This document shows, one piece after another, positions 31,400-42,576 of a stretch of 64,000 nucleotides of DNA; positions within the stretch are counted from its first letter, which is position 1; each line of letters begins with the position of its first letter. Below the pieces are notes generated by a model that made no database searches, was not told the origin of the DNA, and saw only the letters and a program-made list of their open reading frames with translations. Origin of the DNA: Mantis religiosa (lineage: Eukaryota; Arthropoda; Insecta; Mantodea; Mantidae). Location of the stretch: assembly GCA_030765055.1 (NCBI GenBank), contig CM060953.1, positions 179,034,709 through 179,098,708 of the forward strand, in the 5' to 3' direction. A program made the translations under genes and the position numbers.

Positions 31400-32509
31400 G
31401 AACTTCAAGTTAGAGAAGTGAAACTTAGTATACTCATTTAAGATAATACAGTTAATCTGCACGATTGTTTTCATAATTTTCCATTGTTTGAAACTAATGC
31501 TACATATTTTTTCTATATGCAGAGATGTTTACAAACTTAAGCCTTTTTTTTTTTTTTTCAAAATTCACATATGCCATCCTTCTGAAATTTTGTATGTTAT
31601 TTTAAAACACACTAGAAATGAATTTGTTGGATTTAGATTTCTTACTGAAGCTGTATAGAATTTTAAAAAAATGTTAATCATATGCATCCTTTAAAAATTA
31701 AAATAATTTCATATCATCACATTTCATCTGGAGCTTAATTTTAAATTCTAGAACCAATAAAATGTTCATTGTGGCATAAGAAAGCTGTGTGCTAAATTGC
31801 ATCACTGTAGATGAAGTAGTTTGATAGAAAAATGGGTTGAAGTTGTAGAAAATGCAAGTTATGGGGAAAGGCAATTAAAAATACAATAAGTGTTATTCAG
31901 CTTGCCTTTTAAAGTCAGAACTTCCCATATACATAGTCTGTATCCTCATTCTGGTCTTCTTCTGCCTTTCTTTTTAAATTCCTTTTCTGTCTTGCCTCTT
32001 TCTGCATTAATTTCATAGCTCTTTCTGCACCAGCGATGCGAATGTTGTCGATACTCTGCAAAATTGTTTCCATAAACACACCAGGTTGGTACCCTAACTG
32101 ATGCATAACTTTCTTTCTGTCAACATTCCCATCATTAAACACTATTGCAGCATCAAATGTAGCAATTTTCACCACTATGGAAGACATAGATGATGTTTTG
32201 GGACACCGTTTCCATATCAAACTGTTGAGGCTTTCATTTGGGTTTTGTGTCTCTCCATAGAGACATTATTTTAGCAAGTCTGGGTGTGCTAAGAATTGGT
32301 AGGTGGGCTTTATAGATTCCAAGACAGCTGATGGAAGACTATGTGTTGCTACTATGCTACTATGCAACACTAGGGCATTTAATTTTTTAAAGGTACATAC
32401 AGACCACGTACAGTCATAATATTTTAGTGTTTGATAGCTAACACTATATACTATTTTACAAAACAATAAAACAATTAGATTTTTTGAACATTTTCTCGTA
32501 CGTCCCCCC
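31400..32509 (-). mobile_element. TTAA-flanked (Kolobok-like) DNA transposon, copy a, 3' end lost
   Basis: On the minus strand it begins at TTAA (32510-32513) followed by GGGGGGACGTACGAGAAAATG, nearly identical to the left end of copy b at 42577, and parallels copy b for about 1.1 kb, diverging near 31400 before the right terminus. The target duplication cannot be checked on the missing side. Confidence 0.7.
31915..32466 (-). pseudogene. C-terminal part of a Kolobok/Mutator-like transposase, copy a
   Basis: The minus strand reads PTYQFLAHPDLLK, a stop, then CLYGETQNPNESLNSLIWKR, CPKTSSMSSIVVKIATFDAA, VFNDGNVDRKKVMHQLGYQP and near the end RKAEEDQNEDTDYVYGKF with stop at 31915. The NPNES.N..IW.R.PK motif followed by a YDA..FN.G block is shared by a family of arthropod repetitive proteins often labelled Mutator-like transposase domain; the TTAA duplications of copy b point to Kolobok. 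Only the last 150 or so residues exist. Confidence 0.6.
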
Positions 32510-32513
32510 TTAA

Positions 32514-33081
32514 TAAAACCAAATTAGTGGGCTTTAACCTCAAGACTTATTTCAAATATTTTATTTAATTCTCTCATATACATTATTATAAACATTGTCT
32601 TTTTTACAACATCATTTCCACAAGCAGTCGATTAATACAGAAGTCCAAAAGACTTACGAATGGCGAACTAATAAAACCATCAAGCTAAATGAAGCGAGCG
32701 TGTTTTTTTTTTTTTTCTGTAACTGCTGCGTACGCGTAAAATATAGTAGGTACTCCATTAATCCAGCCCACAGATAAATAATGGCTACCCGCTTCCGTCA
32801 AGTTTCTCTCCATCCCCTAAAAACGGCGCTAAATGAAAACAGGTGGCGTCGCTCTGTTGATTAACTGTGCCTTGTTTGCACTGTGCCCACCTGACGTTCT
32901 AGATGCATGTCATTAACAAGTAGGTGCACTGTTATATTAAACTTCAGGCTTTTTTGGGTAACTGTAATGTTTTAATGTTAGTTATCGTTTGCACTCCCAT
33001 ACAAAGCAATTACGAATAAAAAAGTCTAAACTGATACTATTAAATATTGCTGAAAATAATTACTTAACGAGTCATTTAAAC
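32514..33081. other. No gene recognised
   Basis: Spacer with an oligo-T run at 32702-32716. Confidence 0.5.
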
Positions 33082-33083
33082 TA

Positions 33084-33715
33084 CAAGGGCTGATGAACAA
33101 AGACAATTTTTTGCACTGATGCTTATTACTGCAATTCAAAATTTACATGATCCCCTCCTAATTCAATTTTCTTTTTATACCTTCTCTGCCAGACCTTGAA
33201 CACAAGCTGCAGACCATTCTTTGTCACGTCCTTGAGAATCGCCTCACTTTTCTTCAGCACTGCTTAGAGTTCTCAAATCAAATACCCCTAAGCTTTGCCT
33301 TTGTTGATCAGCTACATCATTATGATCCTGAAGGAAAACAATCCAGCATAGTGTGGAAATCGCCAAGTTCTCCAACACCAAATAAGGCAAACGTTATTCC
33401 ATCTGCAAGGAAAGTATTGGTGATAACATTTTTTGACTGTAATGGAATGATTTACCAGCATGCAGTTCCCCCTCACACTACTGTTATAGCAGCATACTAC
33501 ACGTCAGTATTGGCTACACTGAGAAAGCACATTGCAAAGAAAGGACCAAAGCTTTCTCGGACTGAATGGCGACTTCATCATGACAATGCACGGCCTCACG
33601 TCGCAAATCAAGTCATGCAGTTTCTGGCTCGATTCAACATTACCTGTGTACCACATCAACTTTATAGCCCCGATCTTGCACCCTGTTACCTTTTTTTTTT
33701 ATTTCTATTACTATA
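33084..33715 (+). mobile_element. Rearranged mariner (relative of A), fold-back left end
   Basis: Left end CAAGGGCTGATGAACAAAGACAA after TA (33082-33083) resembles the mariner A terminus. Positions 33139-33272 are the antisense of a mariner 3' coding end (compare 12300-12430), whereas from about 33300 the transposase runs in sense. So the left end was replaced by an inverted copy of the right end. The right side is broken by repeats at 33689 and beyond. Confidence 0.75.
33300..33715 (+). pseudogene. Mariner transposase fragment (relative of A)
   Basis: The sense frame shows DQLHHYDPEGKQSS after the first catalytic region, WKSPSSPTPNKANVIPSA, VLVITFFDCNGMIYQHA, LHHDNARPHVANQVM with the second Asp and YSPDLAPCYLF, where the third catalytic Asp is replaced by Tyr. 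It then runs into a T-rich stretch and a stop at about 33716. Confidence 0.82.
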
Positions 33716-33737
33716 GGCGAATCTCAAGGTCCTCATG

Positions 33738-33796
33738 GATCTTCTTCTTCTTCTTCTTCTTCTTCTTCTTCTTCTTCTTCTTCTTCTTCTTCTCTC
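33738..33796. repeat. (CTT)n microsatellite
   Basis: About 18 CTT/TTC triplets within the first copy of a local duplication. Confidence 0.92.
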
Positions 33797-34218
33797 TTCC
33801 AACACTCCCTCATAAGGACTGGAAGATGGCAGCAGACATGTGTCTTCCGCGAAGAAAGTCTCCCTGGTAAGTTCATAAAACAGTCGGGATTTGGTGTTTT
33901 GCCCTACACCTGGCACATTCTTTAGATACTTCACCTTTACCTCCTCCAGCTTTTAAAGACCACCTTTTTTTATCTTCTCCCAAATTAGTTCTATACCATA
34001 CAGTGCTACCGGCGTTATTTTAGCTCGAAACAAGATCATTGCTGTGTCAAGAGCTACTAATTGTAGGTTCTTTGTGTGCTACATAACCATGATAGCAGTG
34101 GCTAGTGTGTCCTGAACGATGCAATGTGACTCCATGTGACTTATAGCCCCAATCTTGCACCCCGTGACTCATTTTTATTTCTATCACTATAGGCGATTCT
34201 CAAGGTCCTCCTGGATCT

Positions 34219-34304
34219 CCCTCTTCTTTCTCCTCCTCCTCCTCCTCCTCCTCCTCCTCCTCCTCCTCCTCCTCTTCTTCTTCTTCTTCTTCTTCTTCTT
34301 CTTC
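34219..34304. repeat. (CTC)n(CTT)n microsatellite
   Basis: CTC triplets passing into CTT triplets. Confidence 0.9.
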
Positions 34305-34444
34305 ATTCTTCTTTCTTCCAACACTTCCTCATAAGGACTAGAAGATGGCAGCATTTAATATTTGAAGCTATTTTACTATCGCCAATGAAGTTCCACAGAG
34401 ACTTTGAATGTAGTCTTCCTCCTTTGCGAAATACCGTCTGCACG

Positions 34445-34868
34445 GTCTATGCTATTTTTTTAGATACCTCAACAAGAAAAAATCCAGTGAGGTCAGAAGA
34501 TCAGGGGGAACATAGACCTTTCAAGATTATTCCCTTGATCTAACCTCGCCGGACTTTTTGTGGGTGTATCTAACAAATAGAGTGTACAAGAATAGGCCAC
34601 GGACAATTGATGTTCTCAAGGAATCCATTTGAACCAAAATAAGTAACATTGGTGAGGATACCCTCCGTAAAACTTCAGAGAATATGGTGAGACGAGTACA
34701 AACATGTATAGATGCTCGTGGAGGTCACTTCCAACATTTTCTCTGAGATGCAAATAGTGTAATGTAATCTCCCAATTGTGTATTATATTCTCCCAAAGTT
34801 GCAAGTGTGTCCTATTATTAGTTTAAAGGTTATGGCCTATTGAAATGGTTCAGATTTATATGGATCGC
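34445..34868 (+). mobile_element. Mariner-like fragment, relative of B
   Basis: From 34545 the plus strand encodes DLTSPDFL, NRVYKNRPRTIDVLKESI, TLRKTSENMVRRVQTCIDAR and GGHFQHFL with a stop, the C-terminus of the B-type transposase, then the B-type terminal sequence ending near 34868. Positions 34458-34506 are the inverted copy of 34525-34570, a fold-back like that of other derivatives here. No flanking TA pair established. Confidence 0.7.
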
Positions 34869-35280
34869 ACTGTACTTTTAGTTCCTGCTTGCCTGCTGAG
34901 CCCAGCACCATGTCGGCAGCATATAGAGTCACAATTTTTTAAAATTTTCTAATAGAAATTATCGATTTTGATTAAAATATCGTAAGGTCAAAATATTGGC
35001 ATTACAAATGAAATGTATATCTGACATTTTAAAATGCTCCTCATTCTTTGACTTTAGCGTAACTGGTAAACCAAAAGAGATAGACAAGATTTTATTACAC
35101 AAAAGATGCACATCTTGTTAAAACACATATTTCAATTACTTTATTTGTGAAGTTAAACATTTCCAAAATACTCATACATAGGTTTATATTTTAAAATACT
35201 CATTAAATAGGTGGTTACTACCTTATCTCTCTCTCTCTCGTCAGTGCATGTGGCTAAGGTTTTTTTTTTTAATTTTTTTT
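34869..35280. other. No gene recognised
   Basis: AT-rich spacer. Confidence 0.5.
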
Positions 35281-35384
35281 TTTATTTTTCTTAGTTTATC
35301 CGCACGTTTAGCATATCTTGTTTGTCACTATTTTTATTACTTTTTCCCCTCGTTCCTTTCTGCTGTTTTACAATACACGCAACC

Positions 35385-35470
35385 ATACTCAAGACGGAAT
35401 TTGAACCCGAACCCTCTGCGCGGTGGAACGCCAAAATCATACATTCTAACGACCACGGCTACGAGGGCTG
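35385..35470 (-). repeat. tRNA-like head of a SINE (minus strand)
   Basis: On the minus strand CCTCGTAGCCGTGGTCGTTAG and GGGTTCGGGTTCAAATTCCG form A- and B-box-like blocks about 40 bp apart, the spacing of a tRNA. It is followed by T-rich sequence, not by a clean tRNA 3' end, so a SINE head is more likely than a gene. Confidence 0.55.
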
Positions 35471-35489
35471 GCAAATTAGTTAGGCGGTA

Positions 35490-35645
35490 GTCCACTGATC
35501 CCAAGGCCGGGGGTAAGGAACCTGGCTGTGCTTAACAGCTACAGTTTCATGTCAGTGGATATCTGGCATTTAAAAGAACTCCTCCAGTACAAAATTCCGA
35601 CACACTCACGGCGCTAATATGATCCTGGCAATAGATAGCGTTGTT
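35490..35645 (+). repeat. SINE family F, 3' part
   Basis: GTCAGTGGATATCTGGCATTT..AACTCCTCCAGTAC and CGGCGCTAATATGATCCTGGCA match the copy at 27130-27310. Confidence 0.55.
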
Positions 35646-35767
35646 TACAAATCAAATCATTTCAATTCTATCTCTCTGACATAAATGTAAAGAGAACGGA
35701 ATTTCAAAGACATCAGATAAGGACCAGCTGATGAAAAATTTGACTATCGCTTAAAACCTATGTATGC

Positions 35768-35970
35768 ACACCTCTGTAGCGTATATAATAGCGTGTCTAC
35801 CTCACGTATAAGAGGTCCCGAGTTCGAATCGTGGTCAGGGTGAGTCATCTGGAAAAGCTTTTTCTGGGATTTTGCTTATCCTGATGTATGAATGTCTGAT
35901 AACTCTAAGCTCTAGGTATTTTGAACTCATTTGTGCATTATTTCATCCATCGTCCGATATGACTTAATAT
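35768..35970 (+). repeat. SINE family A copy leading into a tandem array
   Basis: Full SINE A with diverged head (GTAGCGTATATAATAGCGTG; GAGTTCGAATCGTGG). Its 3' half is the first unit of the array that follows. Confidence 0.85.
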
Positions 35971-37225
35971 CGAGGTTTTTTCTTATGCTGAATGATGAAT
36001 GTATGATAAATCTAAGTTCCATGTACCCTGTACTCATTTGTGCATTATTTCATTCATCGTCCGATATGACTTAATCTCGAGGTTTTCTCTTATCCTGAAT
36101 GATGAATGTCTGGTAACTCTAAGCTCTATCTATCCTGTACTCATTTGTGCATCATTTCATTCATCGTCCGATATGACTTAATATCGAGGTTTTTTCTTAT
36201 CCTGAATGATGAATGTCTGATAAATCTAAGCTCTATGTATCCTGTACTCATTTGAACATCATTTCATTCATCGTCCGATATGACTTAACGTTGGAAGTTT
36301 TTCCTTATCCTGAAAGATGAATGTCTGGTAACTAAGCTTTATGTATCCTGTACTCATTTGAACATCATTTCATTCATCGTCCGATATAACTTAACGTTGG
36401 AGATTTTTCCTTATTCTGAAAGATGAATGTCTGATAACTCTAAGCCTTATGTACCCTGTACTCCTTACTAAATCATTTCATTCATCGTCCGATATGATTT
36501 AAGGTTGCAGCTTTCCCTTTTCCTGAAAGATGAATATTTGTTAACTCTAAGCTCTATGTATCTTGTACTTATTTGAACTATCATTTCATTCATCGTCCAA
36601 TATAACTTACAGTTGAAGGTTTCTCCCTTATCCTGAAAGATGAATGTCTGGAAACTCTTAGCTCTATGTACGCTGGGCTCATTTGAACATCATTTCATTC
36701 ATCGTCCGATAGGACTTAACGTTGGAGGTTTTCCCTTATCCAGAAAGATGAATGTCAGATAACTCTTAGCTCTATGTATGCTGGGCTCATTTGAACATCA
36801 TTTCATTCATTGTCCGATATGACTTAACGTTGGAGGTTTTCCCTTATCCTATAAGATGAATGTCTGGAAACTCTAAGCTCTATGCACCCTGTACACATTT
36901 GAACATCATTTCATTCATCGTCCAATGACTTAACGTTGGAAGCTTTTCCTTATCCTGAAAGATAAGGTACCCTGCACTGATTTGAATATCATTTCATTCA
37001 TCGTCCAAAATGGCTTAACGTTGAGCTTTTCCCTTATCCTATAAGATGAATATCTGGTAACTCTAAGCTCTATGTGTACCCTGTACACATTTGTACATCA
37101 TTTAATTCATCGTCTGATATGACATCTTAAAAAGTGAATAGTAGCTCTAAGTTGTATGGACCCCATACTCACTGCAGCAGTTCACCCATTTTATTCATCA
37201 TCCGATATAATTTATCGCTGAAAGA
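35868..37225 (+). repeat. Tandem array of the SINE A 3' half (~107-bp period, ~12-13 units)
   Basis: Successive units begin near 35868, 35970, 36080, 36189, 36296, 36401, 36508, 36616, 36725, 36833, 36939, 37024 and 37125. Each contains TTATCCTGAA.GATGAATGTC, CTCTAAGCTCTATGTA, CATTTCATTCATCGTCC and GATATGACTTAA. The unit at 36939 is shortened to about 85 bp and the last is degenerate. Neighbouring units share variants (GTTGG versus ATCGA ends; GCTGGGCTC in units 7-8), a sign of stepwise tandem amplification rather than repeated SINE insertion. Confidence 0.92.
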
Positions 37226-38042
37226 CAAATTAAAATAGAGCCTATCTCGATTAACCTGAATTAGATAAATGAACGAGGTAATCGACCGTGTTAGGTCAAT
37301 ATCTCATGCATTTGCTGAGCGTTATACGAGGGGCATGAATGTAAGAGTCACGTATTTTGTAAATACGAGTAATTTGAAATGATTCCCTACAAAGATACAA
37401 CGCGAGTTAATGGAATGTGGGTTAGAAAACTGCTTTTTATGTCTACACTTTTAATATACATGGATGTAATTGATAAGCGATTACTGTGCTCCAAAGTCAT
37501 GTACGAGTTCGTGCATAAAGCTACGGTATTGTTCACCTTCTGGTCAATACCCGGTTGTTTCTTTGTTCACCGTGGAGAGAGAGAGGGTTATTTAAAGACA
37601 CCAGCCACATGCATTAACACGGTTAGCACGTGTTCCCCGACCTAACTTATGTTTGTTCTACTGTGTCTCTGCCACATTAGCAGCTCCTGGGCCCATTATC
37701 GTTCTGAGTCACTACTGTTTCCTATATCCAATTCTAGCTTCGGGAAGTGTAGCTAATAACTGCACGTTTCACGTAAAACTGACTTGTGGACCGTTTTCTG
37801 TGCATAGAAGGTAGCATAAAGACAGGGAACCAAAGAACGTTTAACAATCAAATAGTTCGTCACTTTGTTTCAGCGTTCGTTACTAGCGAAACTTAGGGCG
37901 TAATGCGATAAGTGAAATACAAAAATCTTGAATACGAAATTATATCAACTAAAAATGTTTACACTCAGTTCGTGTTAATCTAGAGAGCAAATAAATATTA
38001 TTTATAAAACTGATCATCTACTTTTAGTAGTAGAAAAAAAGC
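37226..38042. other. No gene recognised
   Basis: Unassigned; the 88-codon frame at 37379-37645 has no motif. Confidence 0.5.
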
Positions 38043-38043
38043 G

Positions 38044-38089
<46 letters not shown>
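38043..38089. repeat. (AT)n microsatellite
   Basis: About 23 AT dinucleotides. Confidence 0.95.
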
Positions 38090-38093
<4 letters not shown>

Positions 38094-38189
38094 TGACACT
38101 GTCTGTCAATACAGTTTAACAATATTTATATTTTTGATTTAGATTATTTGTTGTGCATATTCCAAAATGTTACAATTTACAACTTTAGG

Positions 38190-38855
38190 CTACATTTGTC
38201 TTTACCTTGTTGCTACCTTGGCTTACATGAAACCCTGGTCTTCTGCTCTGCCAGGCAGCTCTTAATCTCCATGCCTCCTTGTTACTTAATTAGACCCATT
38301 CTTCCCCCTCATCTTCCTTTCTTATATTCTTTACATTTCTGGCCCATTTTGCTTTTACTTTCTGCAAGAACTCACCAATACTGCTTACCTTCTTTTCCTC
38401 CCTTCCCGTTAACATTTTTATAGCTACTATCTTCTCTACTTTCTCCCATTTTTCCTCCCAAACCTTTTTTCTCCACATTGCAACCTCCTCGCATTCTGTT
38501 ACATAGTGTTCTATGCTTTCTTTTGCCCCACACAATTCAAACATTCCCTTTTCCCTACCTCTTATCTCTCTTAGAAATATTGTTCCTGTTCTCATCCAAG
38601 CTAGCCCTTCTCTCTCTTGCCTATTGCAGTAATCTACATATGCTTCTCGTCCCCAATTTCTTTTTATTTCCTTGTGAAATTGTAATGATTTCATATTTTC
38701 TAGACTTCCCCATATTCCCTGTCTTTCTATATCTTCTACTCTGCATTTAACTACTTTACCCCATAGCTTGTATTCCTTTCTCTAATTTCCATATATCTCC
38801 CATTCCTATTTTTCCCATAAATGCTCTTATCGCTGCCCACCAACTATTTGAGCTC
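38190..38855 (-). mobile_element. CR1/L2-like LINE C-terminal fragment
   Basis: Same family as the longer copy at 49535-50885. The minus strand encodes only the region after the RT; the 5' side breaks off near 38855 by a T run. Confidence 0.7.
38290..38790 (-). pseudogene. LINE ORF2 C-terminus with zinc knuckle
   Basis: The frame shows KCRVEDIERQGIWGSLENMK upstream and, in the open part 38290-38694, EIKRNWGREAYVDYCNRQER, EGLAWMRTGTIFLREI, then FELCGAKESIEHYVTECEE, a C..C....H....C knuckle typical of LINE C-termini. The counterpart at 49762-50034 reads KCPLCGEENTDFHCILNC. The stop at 38290 is likely the natural end. Confidence 0.78.
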
Positions 38856-38954
38856 CTTTTTTTTTTTTTGTTTTGTTGTTGTCTCATGCATAATTTCATA
38901 ATTTCACTTCATCTTTGGCCAAACACCTATACCAAAATTTTATTATTCTTGTTA

Positions 38955-39206
38955 GGCCGCGCTGTGGCTCAGTGGTTAGACCGCTTGGCTCTCACCAAGG
39001 CGGCCCGGGTTCGATCCCAGGCGACCGCAAAGTGAGATTTGTGGTGGACAACACGGAGCTGGGGCGGGTTTTCTCTGGGACCTCCGGTTTCCCCCACCAT
39101 CTCATTCCATCGGTGCTCCATCTTCATCTCATGTATCATCAGTGTCACCGCCTGCGGTGCCGTATGTAGTAAAAGCGGGCGTTAAACACTACACATTCAT
39201 TCATTT
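38955..39206 (+). repeat. SINE family B (tRNA-derived), full length
   Basis: Head GGCCGCGCTGTGGCTCAGTGG..GACCGCTTGGCTCTCACC and B-box GGGTTCGATCCCAGG, then GGGCGGGTTTTCTCTGGGAC, CATCTCATTCCATCGGTGC and tail AAAGCGGGCGTTAAACACTACA followed by (CATT)n. Other copies: 47941-48172 (full), 8013, 22838 and 49312 (minus). Confidence 0.93.
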
Positions 39207-40984
39207 TTCATTATTATTCCATTTCTTCTTGTCTTTCCTAGTTCTACTAAACCTATTTCCTAGGTGCTGATCTTGGTAGGCCTAGTAGCTCTTTACAAAA
39301 CCTTCTGCAGTTTTTGTCTACTGTTTTGTTTTCATTCATATATTTATGTAATGTATATTTATAAATATTCAGTGTTCTAAAAATAGTGTAGGTACTCGAG
39401 TTAAACAGATTTTATTTCGTTCGTAGGTCTCGGCCTGCGGCATCGAATGGAAATCACAATTACAAAATAAAATCTTCCTTTTAATCCTTGTATCTATCCT
39501 AAATATTTTTACACTGTGCATAATTTTTATACTTTCACGGTTTTATTAATATAATTGAGTAATTAAATAGGTATCAAACACCTAAGTGAAAAACACAAAT
39601 TCAGTTCATTTAATTTTATTCGGTTACCGCGAACATATAATGAGGATTATTTTGATAGCGGCCATTCATTTGTTTTTTGTTTTTGTAACTAACGCCAAGT
39701 TAAGTTCCATTTATAACACCGATAATTGACGTTCAGTCGTTCGTATAAACTAAATGATGGGACCGTCTCTCTCTCGCCGCTCCAGTATTATGTTTGATTA
39801 ACACAATTAGTTTTAAATTGTTTCCAGTAACTTCCCATTAAAAGCGTGTGTGTATACGTTTCAGTTTCTTTATCCACCAATAATTACTAGCTTGTTTAAC
39901 AAAAGGGTAAATTGACTTTGTTAAATTTAAAAAAAAAGAGAAAAAAAACAGAACACTGTTGTCGCTATCCTGCTTAGAGTAGATGACCCGACAAAACACT
40001 GCTATATTTGTTATGTATTAAGAATTAGGTTTGTTTAAACCTGTGGTAACTAGACCACAGCACCACATGTAGGGTGCTTCCACAGTAATCTCTGGCAGAA
40101 AGGGGTGAAAAAAACACCATAGCAGCATGACAAAGGCTAGGCCTGCCTTAGCCATCCTTAACTTGGGGGTTGTAAGTGACGAATAGGGTTAACCACGATA
40201 AAATCTACGGTCAAAGTGGCCGACGCGATGGAAATCGAACCTCACGTTTTAATAAAATTGATAAAACAAAAGGTAGTGGCTGAGGGCTTGTGTAAACAAG
40301 GTAACTAAATGAAAAGATTCATAATGAAGTCCCAAGTCAGAAATAATTCCTATTTTATTTATCTTTTACACTTTTAATTTCATCACTTATTTCGAATGTG
40401 GCCACTTTATTCCTTATTTTCTCAAAAATCACCTCAATCATTTTGATTAAGTAGCACTCCTCTAGAGTAATGACGAATAAAAATAATATATAGACATTTC
40501 GGGGTTTCTACAAAGCACAAATTAATAAATGTATCTGCTTAAAAATCACATGAAGTTAGGCCACACTTCCCCCGACATTTCGGCCTTTGTGTAAAGTAAT
40601 TTTAGTTGGGAGCTTCAGAAAACATCACAACATTGAGTTCTCCTACCCAACTACCAATCATTACCCAGCAATAAAAGTACAACACAAAGATTTTGGGAGT
40701 ATTTCCGCTATTATCTTCATCAACTATTTGGATTACACAAAACAAAATTATATTTTATCCAATTTCCCTACAGATTAAAGTGGCGTAGATAAAAAATACG
40801 AACACTTGTGTGATTTTTCTCTACTCATAAACATTTCACACACATCTATTTTGAAATATTCATATCAAAAACCTCTTCTATTCATGTTCCTCATTCTTGC
40901 ATATTTTACACTAGGAACGATTTCAAATTAAGCAATAGGTTTCTTCGTTGTATAAAAATATGGAAAATACCATTCAACTGTTTA
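39207..40984. other. No gene recognised
   Basis: 1.8 kb of AT-rich sequence with no domain or shared repeat that I can identify. Confidence 0.5.
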
Positions 40985-41046
40985 GCCGAGATAACTAGAC
41001 GGGTTTTGCAATGTAATGAGCGAAAGAAGAAACAAAGAAATGAAGA

Positions 41047-41247
<201 letters not shown>

Positions 41248-42119
41248 TAACATTTTACCATTATGAACTGATGTTAACGCACGAAGTTACTTATTGCAAC
41301 ATTTACCTACCTCCCAATCATTTATTTATAAAATCGTAGGTCTTAGTCTTTGGTAATTTCGATAGCAATTAATTGATCTTTAATAACAATAATAAGTATT
41401 GATAGCAGTAATAAAGGAAAGTCAAATAGGGAGTACTAAGGATAAATTAGCGCTTGAGCAATAAGAAAATGTCCATACTGAGCAACCACCATGTCTGTGG
41501 AATGGGTTTAAAGAGTCTGTTATCCTTGTGGAATCAAGATGCACATATGGAATCGAATGGCTGATTTAGCGGAGATCGAATAATCAGAAAGTGTGGTGGA
41601 GATGGGAAAAGGAGCTGTTGGAGTTACATTAATTGAAATAATTTAAAATATTTATTCTGGTTTTAGTAATTTCTAAATAGTAAGTTATAACACTTGGTTT
41701 GACTTTTTAAAACTCCTGGGTGTGGTTTGAAGAAAAAGAGTTAATGATAAATAGATTAGGTGAAATGTTGGGACCAGGATACCCATTAATGAAGGGGATT
41801 TGGAAAATAATAAGAGAGGGACCAGAAGATATGATGGACAGATGCTATACTCTAAATTGAAGATGGTCATTTATAAATAGTAATTCGAATTAGGGAGAGA
41901 GGTGTATCTAAATATTTATAAAAATAACCAAAGGATTGATTACTTGGTTTGTTTTGAAAATTGAGGAATGCAAGGAAGAATGTGTTGAAGGAAAGATGTC
42001 CCAACATGTAGGAAAGATCAGATTCACTTATTAAAAGTTCAGGTACCAGATGTTGGAGGAAACAATTGATTTGCAGGAAATTGTTAAATAAAACTTAAAG
42101 TACTGGCAGTGAGAATAAA
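41248..42119. other. No gene recognised
   Basis: Unassigned spacer left of the hAT element. Confidence 0.5.
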
Positions 42120-42576
42120 GTTTAAAGTAGGGACGAGCCCTCGACACTTGCGATATCTCGATACTCACGATCCTCCCATGGTATCGACTTCGAACGATAT
42201 TTCAGAAAATTCGCTCGGTACTATTTCGATACTTCGGTGGTATTCTGCCGTTTTTATTTTAAAGTCACAATATATTATGGCCGCAAGTAGAACATTTTAA
42301 AGAATATGTACCTAATCAGAGCAAAACGTTAACCAATTAGAAGGCGACAAATGTATGGTACTTTCTCCTCGGAAATGTCCAATCTGTTGCTGGCAGTTAC
42401 AGCAAGCACACGCACTGGTTGGGCCTCAAGTCCTGTTCTCCCCTCCCACATATTCTAAAAAATCTACTAGTTCACGAACTTTATTTTATTTTAGCTCGAG
42501 AAATTGCCAGGAATGTAGTACCTGCACAGAACATTATGCAAGAAAATAATCGTGTGTCTAATTCACTGCCAGTTAA

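Larger units (their letters stand above)
33660..34345 (+). repeat. Local duplication of mariner end plus triplet repeat
   Basis: Positions 33660-33830 and 34140-34350 share TTATAGCCCC.ATCTTGCACC, TATTTCTATTACTATAGGCGA, CTCAAGGTCCTC.TGGATCT, a triplet array, and CTTCCAACACT.CCTCATAAGGACT..AAGATGGCAGCA. The second copy keeps the third catalytic Asp codon (CCGTGAC) that the first has lost. Confidence 0.85.

Noticed and set aside
36000..37200. CRISPR-like array of regularly spaced repeats
   Set aside because: The ~107-bp units are tandem without unique spacers and derive from SINE A; the genome is eukaryotic.
38915..39169. 84-codon frame GSVVRPLGSHQGGPGSIPGD
   Set aside because: Conceptual translation of SINE B.
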